Source: Gaiellasilicea sp963811885 (lineage in GTDB: Bacteria; Actinomycetota; Thermoleophilia; Gaiellales; Gaiellaceae). Taken from it: 64,000 bases of DNA. This document shows positions 55,512-63,527 of the stretch, piece by piece. The notes beneath the pieces are model-generated. The model made no database searches, had not been told where the DNA came from, and saw only the letters and a list, made by a program, of their open reading frames with translations. Made by a program: the position numbers and the translations under genes. The DNA is taken from positions 186,001-250,000 of the forward strand of contig CAWETB010000014.1 of assembly GCA_963811885.1 (NCBI GenBank), in the 5' to 3' direction. The first letter of the stretch is position 1, and every line of letters begins with the position of its first letter.

Positions 55512-56290
55512 CGCACCCACTCCTCGAGCTGCTGACGCATCGCTCGGATCTCCTCGGTCGGGTCGCGGTCCTGCGGCTCGTGCTCGACCGCGAGCGCGCC
55601 GCGGTAGCCGAGCCGTGCCAGCGCCCGCACGCACGCCTCGATGTCGACGACGCCCTCGCCCCAGGCGCAGGTGTCGTGCGGCTCGCCTCGCCGGAGCACG
55701 TCCTTCAGGTGCACGTGCGCGACGTGGCCGCCGAGCTCCTCGATCGCGCGAACGGGGTCGTAGCCCTGGGTGCCCCACCAGCCGGTGTCGACCGTGGCGG
55801 CCATCGTCCCCTCGCCCGCCTCGATCTTGGCCAGCAGCTCGTCCGGCGTCCGCTCCGGATGATTCTCGATCGCGAGCGTGACGCCGTGCTTGCGGAGGAC
55901 CGGCACCAGCGCGGCCGCCTCGCCGGAGAAGCCGCCGCCGATCACGCTCGTGCCGACAGCGCGCGCGAGCTCGCAGGCGCGGTCGACGCTGCCGGGACCG
56001 ATCCAGGTCGCGTAGGTCGCGACCGTGAGCCCGTGTCGGCCGAGCGCCTCGCGCGCGATCGCCACGTGCTCGTCGGTCGCCCAGTCCGGCCCGAGGTGCG
56101 CGCCCCAGAGGTCGATCGTGCCGAAGCCGAGCGCGCGGGCGCGGCCGAGCAGCGCGTCGAACCGCTCGCCGTAGGTCTCGATCGGCGCGAACGCCTCGTT
56201 GGTGGCGCGGTCGCCCTCGGCCCAGTCGTGGATCGCCCAGCCGGACTCGCGCGCGACCTCGTTCGCGGTCATGAACGCGATCGGCGTCAC
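55508..56290 (-). CDS. Sugar phosphate isomerase/epimerase (xylose-isomerase-like TIM barrel)
   Basis: About 260 residues. Barrel strands and metal-site motifs are visible: GFGTIDLWGAHLGPDW, VTLAIENHPERTPDELLAK (glutamate ligand), ATVDTGWWGTQGYDP, HVAHVHLKDVLRRGEPHD (His and Asp), and LAVEHEPQDRDP. The GTG at the given position precedes TPIAFMTANEVARESGW; an upstream ATG would add 19 residues and cannot be excluded, since neither has a good ribosome-binding site. First gene of the minus-strand sugar operon. Isomerase or epimerase specificity unknown. Confidence 0.83.
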   Translation of the reverse strand: MTPIAFMTANEVARESGWAIHDWAEGDRATNEAFAPIETYGERFDALLGRARALGFGTIDLWGAHLGPDWATDEHVAIAREALGRHGLTVATYATWIGPGSVDRACELARAVGTSVIGGGFSGEAAALVPVLRKHGVTLAIENHPERTPDELLAKIEAGEGTMAATVDTGWWGTQGYDPVRAIEELGGHVAHVHLKDVLRRGEPHDTCAWGEGVVDIEACVRALARLGYRGALAVEHEPQDRDPTEEIRAMRQQLEEWVR

Positions 56291-56404
56291 GCGGCGTGCG
56301 GCAAGGAGATGGGCACGAGCAGCATTCTGCGCAGTTGACCATCGCACGACCAGGTCGAACGCGTCACGCTATGGCCGTGCGCTCCGGGGACGAGGTCGCG
56401 AGCA

Positions 56405-57937
56405 GTGGCTAGGCCGTGGTGGCGGAGCGCCGCCTTCTACCAGATCTACGTCCGCAGCTTCCAGGACTCGAACGGGGACGGCATCGGCGACCTGCAGGGC
56501 ATCCGCTCCCGGTTGCCCTACCTCGCAGGAGCTCGGCGTCGACGCGCTCTGGCTGACGCCGTTCTACCCCTCGCCGCAGGCCGACCATGGCTACGACGTC
56601 GCCGACTATGTCGACGTCGACCCGCTCTTCGGCACGCTCGCCGACTTCGACGAGCTCGTCGCCGACGCGCACGAGCGCGGGATCAAGGTGACGATCGACA
56701 TCGTCCCCAACCACACCTCCGACCAGCACGAGTGGTTCCGGAACGCGATCGCCGACCCGTCGCACCCCGACCGGAAGCGCTACATGTTCCGGCCCGGACG
56801 GAACGGCGGGCCGCCGAACGGCTGGACGTCGGCCTTCGGCGGCCCCGCCTGGACGCTCGACGAGCAGACGGGCGAGTACTACCTCCACTTCTTCGCGCCG
56901 CGAGCAACCCGATCTCGACTGGCACCACGAGGCCGTGCAGGACAGCTTCGACGAGATCCTCCGCTTCTGGCTCGACCGAGGGGTCGACGGCTTCCGGATC
57001 GACGTCGCGCACGCGCTCTTCAAGGCGCAGGACCTGCCGGAGATGGTCGAGCCGACGCCGCGTCCGCCGTTCGGCGACTGGCTCTCCGCCCTGATGCAGC
57101 CCGAGCTGCACCCGCTCTACCGCCGCTGGCGCCGGATCGCCGACGAGTACCCCGGCGACCGGATGTTCGTCAGCGAGATCACGATCGAGAACCAGGACAC
57201 GATCGCGAGCTACGTCGCGCCGGACCAGCTGAACCTGTCCTTCGACTTCACGCTCCTGCACGAGCAGTGGGACGCCGGAGCGGATGCGAGCGACGATCGA
57301 CCGCGTCCTGACGACGCTCGGCGACGCCGGCGCGCCGGCGACCTGGGTCTTCGAGAACCACGACGTGACCCGGCTGCCGACGCGCTACGGGGGCGGCGAG
57401 CTCGGGCGGCGGCGCGCCCGCGCCGCGGCGCTCCTGCTCTTCGGCCTGCCGGGCGCGGCGTTCACCTACCAGGGCCAGGAGCTCGGGCTCGAGGAGGTCG
57501 ACGTCCCGGACGAGGCGCGCCAGGATCCGATCTTCCACCACACCGGCGGCGCACGGAAGGGCCGCGACGGCTGCCGCGTGCCGCTGCCCTGGACGACGGA
57601 GCCGCCGACGTTCGGCTTCACCGACGGCGAGCCGTGGCTGCCGATGCCCGAGGACTGGGGGCTGCTCAGCGTCGAGGAGCAGGAGCGCGATCCCGACTCG
57701 ACGCTCTCGCTCTTCCGCTCCGCGCTCCGCCTGCGGCCGCGCCACGACCGGTTCGCCTGGCGCGAGAGCCCGCGGGGGACGATGATCTTCGACCGCGGCG
57801 ACCTGACGTGCCTCGTCAACGTCGACGCGAGCGAGCTGGAGCTGCCGGACGGCGAGCTCCTGCTGGCGAGCGAGCCCGGCCTCACCACGACCCTCCCCCC
57901 GAACACCGCAGCCTGGGTGCGGAAAGGAACGACATGA
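56405..57937 (+). CDS. GH13 alpha-glucosidase/trehalose-type hydrolase; three frameshifts
   Basis: About 509 residues starting VARPWWRSAAFYQIYVRSFQ. GH13 motifs in order: DIVPNHTSDQHEWF (region I), nucleophile aspartate in GFRIDVAHALFK (region II), acid/base glutamate in MFVSEITIENQD (region III), and the transition-state aspartate in VFENHDVTRLP (region IV). Extra bases near 56530, 56902 and 57287 break the frame, and 1533 nt minus 3 is divisible by three. The stop overlaps the start of the isomerase gene. Most like oligo-1,6-glucosidase/alpha-glucosidases. No signal peptide, so cytoplasmic. Confidence 0.88.
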
Positions 57938-58932
57938 AGACGAGTCTCGGCATCTGGGCCTTCGGCAACATGGCGACCCGCTTCAACGCGGCCGGCTACA
58001 AGCCCGAGCTGACCGGCAAGTCGACCGCCGACAAGGTGCGCACGGCGGTCGAGGGCCTCGGCGACCTGATCGACGACTACGAGTTCCACTACCCGCAGGA
58101 GCTCGCGCCGGCGAACCTCGACGAGGTGCGCGACGCGCTCGACGGGCACGGGATCTACTGCGTCGCCAGCGGCCTCCATCTCGACCCCCGCTTCGGCAAG
58201 GGCGCCTTCTGCTCGCCCGACGACGCCACCCGCGAGGAGGCGCTGCGGCTGACGCGCGAGGCGATCGACCTCGCCGGCGACACCGGCGCCCACATGATCA
58301 TCTGGCCCGGGATCGAGGGCTACAACTACCCGTTCCAGACGCCGTACAAGGAGTCGTGGGCGCGCTTCGTCGACGGCGTCGGCCAGGCCGCGCAGCACGC
58401 GAAGGAGCGCGGCGTCACCGTCTTCCTCGAGCACAAGAACTCGGAGCCGGCGATGAAGATCCTGATGCGCAACATCGGGATGACGCTGCACGTGATCCAC
58501 TCGCTCCGCCGCGAGGGGATCGACAACGTCAGCGTCAACATGGACTGGCAGCACCTGCTGATGAACGGCGAGAGCCTCGCCGAGTACGCGGGCCTCCTCG
58601 CCGCCGAGGGACTGCTCGGCCACCTGCACGCGAACGACGGCTGGGGCACCTTCGACGACGACAACATGGTCGGGACGATCCGGTTCATGGAGACGCTCGA
58701 GCTGGCGGTGGAGCTGCGCCGGGCCGGCTACGGCGACAACGGCGAGCGGCTCGGCTTCGACCTCTATCCCTACACCGAGGACGCGGTCGGCGCCGTCAAG
58801 CGGAGCGTGCTCCAGTGGCGCTTCATCGACGGGATCGCGTCGCGGATCGACGACGCCGAGCTGCGGGCGGCGCAGCAGAACAAGGACGCGGTGCGGGCGT
58901 ACGAGCTCGTCTACGCCGCGATGGGCGCGTGA
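57934..58932 (+). CDS. Xylose-isomerase-like sugar isomerase (TIM barrel)
   Basis: A 332-residue protein, shorter than classical XylA (about 390). It begins MKTSLGIWAFGNMATRFNAA. Metal ligand motifs are FLEHKNSEPAMKILMRN (Glu and Lys), VSVNMDWQHLLMNGE (Asp and His), GHLHANDGWGTFDDDN and LGFDLYPYTED. It lies immediately before a VOC protein and xylulokinase, so isomerisation of an aldopentose to D-xylulose is likely. Overlaps its neighbours by ATGA and GTGA. Intact. Rhamnose or other sugar isomerase activity is the main alternative. Confidence 0.87.
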   Translation: MKTSLGIWAFGNMATRFNAAGYKPELTGKSTADKVRTAVEGLGDLIDDYEFHYPQELAPANLDEVRDALDGHGIYCVASGLHLDPRFGKGAFCSPDDATREEALRLTREAIDLAGDTGAHMIIWPGIEGYNYPFQTPYKESWARFVDGVGQAAQHAKERGVTVFLEHKNSEPAMKILMRNIGMTLHVIHSLRREGIDNVSVNMDWQHLLMNGESLAEYAGLLAAEGLLGHLHANDGWGTFDDDNMVGTIRFMETLELAVELRRAGYGDNGERLGFDLYPYTEDAVGAVKRSVLQWRFIDGIASRIDDAELRAAQQNKDAVRAYELVYAAMGA

Positions 58933-59288
58933 GGCTCCAGCACGTCTCGATCGCGATCGACGCCGACGGCGCCGACGCGGGCCGGGAGTTCTACGGCGGG
59001 CTGCTCGGGCTGGCGGAGAAGCCGGTCCCGCCGAAGCTCGATCCGGAGCAGCTCGTCTGGTTCAGCCTCGGCGGCGACCTCGAGCTGCACCTGATGCAGA
59101 CCGGCGACGCGCCGCCGCCGGGAGCGCACTTCTGCATCGCCGTCGACACCGGCCTCGACGACCTGCGCGCCCGGATCGAAGCCGCCGGGATCAAGACGAC
59201 GACGCCGACGGAGATCGTCGGCCGCCCGCGCTTCATGTGCCGCGACCCGTTCGGGAACCTCGTTGAGCTGACGCAGCTTCCCGCGTGA
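58929..59288 (+). CDS. VOC-superfamily (glyoxalase-like) protein
   Basis: A 119-residue protein starting VRLQHVSIAIDADGADAGRE. Two beta-alpha-beta-beta-beta modules with the conserved EFYGGLLGLAEK and end MCRDPFGNLVELTQLP, the glutamate and histidine positions being metal-site candidates. Embedded between isomerase and kinase with 4-nt overlaps on both sides, it may act on a sugar-derived compound, possibly as an epimerase or lactone-type enzyme. Family fold is clear; reaction is not. Confidence 0.85.
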   Translation: MRLQHVSIAIDADGADAGREFYGGLLGLAEKPVPPKLDPEQLVWFSLGGDLELHLMQTGDAPPPGAHFCIAVDTGLDDLRARIEAAGIKTTTPTEIVGRPRFMCRDPFGNLVELTQLPA

Positions 59289-60674
59289 CGGCCCTCGTCG
59301 GGATCGACGTCGGCACGAGCGGCGTCAAGGCGATCGCACTCTCCCCGACCGGCGAGATCCTGGCCCGGGCCGAGCGCGACTACCCGCTCTCGACGCCGCA
59401 GCCCGGCTGGGCCGAGCAGGATCCGCACGACTGGGCGCGCGCCGCCGACGCCGCGCTGGAAGATCTCGCCGTCGAGCCGGCGTCGATCGGCTGGAGCGGT
59501 CAGATGCACGGGCTCGTCGTCCTCGACGAAGCGGGCGACGTGATCCGCCCGGCGATCCTCTGGAACGACCAGCGCACGGCGGCCGAGTGCGCCGAGATCG
59601 AGGAGCGGATCGGGCTCGAGCGGCTGATCCAGCTGACCGGCAACCGCGCGTTGACCGGCTTCACGGCCCCGAAGCTGCTCTGGCTGCGGAGGCACGAGCC
59701 GGAGGCGTTCGCGCGGATCGCGCACGTGCTGCTGCCGAAGGACTACGTCCGCTTCCGGCGCACGGGCGAGCATGCGATCGACGTCGCCGACGCGTCCGGC
59801 ACGCTCCTCTTCGACGTCGCCAACCGGCGCTGGAGCGACGAGGTGCTGGCCGCGCTCGAGCTCCCGCGCGAGTGGCTGCCGCCCGCGTACGAGTCGACCG
59901 AGATCGCGCGGCGCCGGCGACCAGGCCGCGGGGGCGCTCGGCGTCGGCATCGACGCACCAGGCCCGCTCTCGGTCGTCCTCGGCACCTCTGGTGTCGTCT
60001 TCGCGGCGCTCGACGCGTACCGGCCGGAGCCCGAGGCGCGGCTGCACACCTTCTGCCACGCCGTTCCCGGCACGTGGCACGCGATGGGCGTGATGCTCTC
60101 GGCGGCCGGCTCGCTGCAGTGGCTGCGGAACGCGCTCGGCAAGCCGTCCTACGACGAGTTGCTCGCGGAGGCGGCGACCTGGCCGCCGGGCACCGAGGGC
60201 CTGCTCTTCCAGCCCTACCTCCAGGGCGAGCGGACGCCGCACGCCGACCCCGATGCGCGCGGCGCGTTCGTCGGCCTGCAGCTTCGCCACGACCGCGGCG
60301 CACTTGTCCGGGCGGTGCTGGAAGGCGTCGCCTACGGGCTGCGCGACTCGCTGGAGCTGCTGCGCAGCGTCGGCGTCCAGGCCGCGGTCGCCCGGGTCTC
60401 CGGCGGCGGCGCCCGCAGCGAGCTCTGGCTCAGGATCGTCGCCTCCGTCCTCGGCGTCCCGCTCGAGCGCACCGAGGCCGAGGAAGGCGCCGCCTACGGA
60501 GCGGCGCTGCTCGGCGCGGTCGACGAGGGCGTCTTCAAGGACGCCCACGCCGCGGTCGCGGCGACCGTGCGCATCCGCGACCGCGTCGATCCGGACCCCG
60601 GCTGGCAGGCGGCGTACGAGGACGGCTACGCCCGCTACCGGCGGCTCTATCCCGCGCTGAAGCCGCTGCTCTAG
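59285..60674 (+). CDS. xylB: Xylulokinase (FGGY family) with an apparent internal deletion
   Basis: Phosphorylates D-xylulose to xylulose 5-phosphate. N-domain: ALVGIDVGTSGVKAIALSPT, IGWSGQMHGLVVLDEAG and ILWNDQRTAAECAEI. C-domain: the catalytic aspartate in AGDQAAGALGVG, SVVLGTSGVVFAAL and RVSGGGARSELWLRI. Between ESTEIAR and AGDQAAG, near 59915, the family normally has some 25-30 further residues; here they are missing and the frame changes. A deletion in the organism would probably disable the enzyme; a collapsed assembly is also possible. GTG start overlapped with the VOC stop. Its TAG shares CTAG with the convergent gene. Confidence 0.85.
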
Positions 60675-61345
60675 CCGTCGCCGAGCAGGTTCAGGAGCGA
60701 GAGGAAGATGTTCACGATCGAGACGAAGATCCCGGTCGCGAGCCAGACCGTGTCGGCCTCGGTGCCGTGCTTTCGCAGGTAGTTGAAGTCGACCATGATC
60801 AGGAGCGCCGAGACCGCGAGGATCAGCAGGCTCAGGATCGGGCTCAGCGAGCCGACGCCGCCGAAGATCAGCGAGCCGATGCTGATCGCGACCGCGATCA
60901 GGACGACGATCGAGAGCGGCTTCATCCACGGCGAGACGTCCTTCGACATCAGCAGCCCGACCGCGCCCATCCCGACGACGATCAGCGCCGTCCCGCCCGC
61001 TGCCTGGGCGACGGCGGCCGGATCGAACTCGACGTAGTAGCTGATCGCCGGGCCGAGCCCGAGCCCGATCAGCACCGACAGGCCGTAGAGCCAGCCGATC
61101 GCGAAGCCGCCGACGCGGAACCGCTCGCCGCCGAACGACTGCGCGAGCAGCATGCCGAGACCCCCGAAGCTGCACGCCATCGCGGCGCCGCGGGAGAGAT
61201 CCTGTCCGAGATACGCGCCCACGGCGAGCAGGGCGATCGCAACGGAGACGAGGAACATCACCTGGCCGAACAGGCGCGTCGTGCTGATCGCGGCGGACGG
61301 CGCCCCGGCCTCGGTGTACTCGTAGTGCGTCGAGCTCTCGTTCAC
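60671..61345 (-). CDS. Bax inhibitor-1 (BI-1/YccA) family membrane protein
   Basis: A 224-residue protein with seven membrane helices, starting MNESSTHYEYTEAGAPSAAI. Typical segments include LFGQVMFLVSVAIALLAVGA, LYGLSVLIGLGLGPAISYYV and the end NIFLSLLNLLGDG. BI-1 proteins are pH-sensitive calcium-leak channels in characterised cases; E. coli YccA restrains FtsH. GTG start follows GGAGGAG. Stands alone, with a 64-bp divergent region before the glycosyltransferase. Intact. Confidence 0.93.
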   Translation of the reverse strand: MNESSTHYEYTEAGAPSAAISTTRLFGQVMFLVSVAIALLAVGAYLGQDLSRGAAMACSFGGLGMLLAQSFGGERFRVGGFAIGWLYGLSVLIGLGLGPAISYYVEFDPAAVAQAAGGTALIVVGMGAVGLLMSKDVSPWMKPLSIVVLIAVAISIGSLIFGGVGSLSPILSLLILAVSALLIMVDFNYLRKHGTEADTVWLATGIFVSIVNIFLSLLNLLGDG

Positions 61346-61409
61346 TGTCTCCTCCTGGGAATGGGTCTGCTGCACGATACCGCGCTGCTCGGGCGGTTAA
61401 CCTGGCCCG

Positions 61410-62126
61410 ATGAGTAACGACACGCTGGTCTTCATCCCCGCCTGGAACGAGGAGGACAACCTCCCCGCCGTGCTCGACGAGCTCCACCAGGAGCTCCCGG
61501 CCGCGGACGTGCTCGTCGTCGACGACGGCTCGACCGATCGCACCGCCGACGTCGCCCGCGAGCACGGCGCCGAGGTGCTCTCGTTCGGCGAGAACCGCGG
61601 CCTGCGGGCGGGGATCGCCGCCGGCTACGCCTGGGCGCTCGAGCACGAGTACGCCTACTGCGGGCGGGTCGACGCGGACGGCCAGCACCCGGCGGCCGAG
61701 CTCCGCAAGCTGCTCGAGCTCGTCCAGTCCGACGGCGCCGACGTCGCGGTCGGCTCCCGCTTCGTCAGCGGCCCGGGCTACGAGCCCTATCGCTACGAGC
61801 CGGAGGGGATCCGGAAGCTCGGCACGGGTCTGCTGCGCCGATCGATGAAGGTCGCGCTCGGCCGCCCCTTCAACGACGCGACGAGCGGCCTCTACGCGGC
61901 GTCGGCGAAGGCGCTCCCCGCGCTCTCGCAGCCGTACGAGAGCGGCGCGCCGGAGGTCGAGGCCGTCCTGCGGCTCCACGACGCGGGCCTTCGCGTCGCG
62001 GAGGTGCCCGTCGACATGCGCGAGCGGGCCAGCGGCGAGTCGAAGCTGCAGGGCAAGAAGGCACTCGTGCTCGTCGTCACGGTGATCGGGACACTGCTCA
62101 CCGCGCGGCGCTTCTGGCGGCGTTGA
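61410..62126 (+). CDS. Glycosyltransferase family 2, polyprenol-phosphate mannose synthase-like
   Basis: A 238-residue GT-A enzyme without C-terminal membrane helices. Starts MSNDTLVFIPAWNEEDNLPA, with nucleotide-binding VLVVDDGSTDRTADVAREHG, the DXD equivalent in CGRVDADGQHP and the acceptor region DATSGLYAAS. Likely transfers a sugar to a polyprenyl phosphate or cell-surface glycan. Its TGA overlaps the TTG of the DUF218 gene. Intact. Confidence 0.92.
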   Translation: MSNDTLVFIPAWNEEDNLPAVLDELHQELPAADVLVVDDGSTDRTADVAREHGAEVLSFGENRGLRAGIAAGYAWALEHEYAYCGRVDADGQHPAAELRKLLELVQSDGADVAVGSRFVSGPGYEPYRYEPEGIRKLGTGLLRRSMKVALGRPFNDATSGLYAASAKALPALSQPYESGAPEVEAVLRLHDAGLRVAEVPVDMRERASGESKLQGKKALVLVVTVIGTLLTARRFWRR

Positions 62127-62602
62127 CCCGCCTCGTCGCCGTCCTCGGCTACTCGACCGGCCGGCACGAGGGCCTCCACCCGATCTGCGCCGCCCGCCTC
62201 GTGGCGGCCGAAGGCCCCGCCGAGGGAGCCGACCTCGTCCTCCTGTCCGGCTTCTCGCGGCGGCGCCACCGCCCGTCCGAGGCGGAGCTCATGCGCGAGG
62301 CGTGGCGAGGGCCGGCGGTACGGCTCGTCGCCGACGGCGACGCGCGGACGACTGCCGGCAACGCCCGTGCCGTCGCGGCTGCGGCGCGGCACATCGGCGC
62401 CGACGAGGTCGTGATCGTCACCTCGTCGTGGCACGCCAGGCGCGCCCGCCTGCTCGTCCGGGCGGCGCTCGACCCGGACGTGCGCCTCTTCGTCGCGACG
62501 CCCGGCCGGACGCGCCCACCGCACCTGATCGGCCGCGAGCTCGCGTCGCTGCTGCCGAGCCGCGCGTACCTCGCGCTCAAGCGCGGCCGCTCGGCTACGT
62601 GA
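62123..62602 (+). CDS. YdcF/SanA-like DUF218 domain protein
   Basis: A 159-residue protein starting at TTG within a TTGA overlap: LTRLVAVLGYSTGRHEGLHP. DUF218 signature elements are LVLLSGFSRRRHRPSEAELM, the SRTTxxNA-like DARTTAGNARAVAAA, and EVVIVTSSWHARRARLL. Family members are implicated in envelope carbohydrate metabolism (ElyC, SanA). Coupling to a glycosyltransferase supports an envelope role. No membrane helix seen. Intact. Confidence 0.86.
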   Translation: MTRLVAVLGYSTGRHEGLHPICAARLVAAEGPAEGADLVLLSGFSRRRHRPSEAELMREAWRGPAVRLVADGDARTTAGNARAVAAAARHIGADEVVIVTSSWHARRARLLVRAALDPDVRLFVATPGRTRPPHLIGRELASLLPSRAYLALKRGRSAT

Positions 62603-63011
62603 GCAGGATCGCTCCGGCCACGACCAGCATCGCGCCGAGCGCCGCCTTCACCGAGAACGCCTCACCGAGGAAGACGACGGCGAGGATGAAGACGAGCACG
62701 ACGCTGAGCCGGTCGAGCGCCGCGACACCGGTCGCCGTGCCGTCGCGGAGCGCGAGGAAGTAGAAGAACCACGACGCCGCTCCGGCCGCTCCGGAGAGGA
62801 CGATGAAGAGGAAGGCGCGTCGCGGGATGTCGCCGACGCCGCCTGCCTTGCCGAGCACCACCGCAGCGGTGACGAGGAAGGCGGCCATGACCACCGCCCG
62901 CACCGCCGTGGCCAGGGTCGCGTCGACGTCGCGGAGGCCGACCTTGCCCAGGATCGCAACGAGCGCCGCGAAGAGCGCGGCCAGCAGCGCGTAGACGATC
63001 CACAACGCCAT
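62595..63011 (-). CDS. EamA/DMT-family transporter, single-domain (half-size)
   Basis: A 138-residue protein with five hydrophobic segments, starting MALWIVYALLAALFAALVAI. Contains one EamA module ending FLGEAFSVKAALGAMLVVAG. Usual DMT carriers have two such modules in about 300 residues, so this one presumably functions as a dimer. Substrate unknown. Its last 8 nt overlap the convergent DUF218 gene. Intact. Confidence 0.9.
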   Translation of the reverse strand: MALWIVYALLAALFAALVAILGKVGLRDVDATLATAVRAVVMAAFLVTAAVVLGKAGGVGDIPRRAFLFIVLSGAAGAASWFFYFLALRDGTATGVAALDRLSVVLVFILAVVFLGEAFSVKAALGAMLVVAGAILLT

Positions 63012-63034
63012 CGCCGGAGCCTAATCCCGCGGCG

Positions 63035-63487
63035 TCAGCCGCGCCGGTGCCGGTGGATCACCACCGGGCACGTCGCGTGCCGCGCGACCTGGTCGCTCGT
63101 CGACCCGATCAGGAGCGACACGAAGCCACCGTGCCCGCGCGAGCCGACGACGATCATCTGCGCGTCGTTCCGCTCGGCGGCGTCGAGGAGCGCGTTGACC
63201 GGCTTGTCCTCGACCGTGAGCGGCCGGATTTCGACGTCCGCGGCGTCGCCTGCGATCTCCCGCACCATCGTCTCGACCAGAGACGCGGCATCCTCCCGCA
63301 GCTCCGTCAGGTCGCCGACGACCTCGACGCTCGGTGGAACGAGGCCGGTCGGCGCCGGCACCATCGGCACCTCCCACGCGTGGATCGCGAGCACCGGCGC
63401 CTGACGCAGCCGGCCCTCCTCGACGGCCCAGGCCAGCGCGGCTCTCGACTCCTCCGACCCGTCGACGCCCACCACGATCTCGTTCAT
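63035..63487 (-). CDS. Universal stress protein, UspA family (ATP-binding type)
   Basis: A 150-residue protein starting MNEIVVGVDGSEESRAALAW. The ATP-binding signature GxxGxGG(x9)G(S/T) is present as IVVGSRGHGGFVSLLIGSTS, followed by QVARHATCPVVIHRHRRG. Such proteins respond to starvation, oxygen or redox stress. ATG with AGGGAGG 6-12 nt upstream. Monocistronic in appearance. Intact. Confidence 0.94.
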   Translation of the reverse strand: MNEIVVGVDGSEESRAALAWAVEEGRLRQAPVLAIHAWEVPMVPAPTGLVPPSVEVVGDLTELREDAASLVETMVREIAGDAADVEIRPLTVEDKPVNALLDAAERNDAQMIVVGSRGHGGFVSLLIGSTSDQVARHATCPVVIHRHRRG

Positions 63488-63527
63488 CGGCGACCTCCCT
63501 GGCTGGGACTCGCCGAGCGTAACGCGC

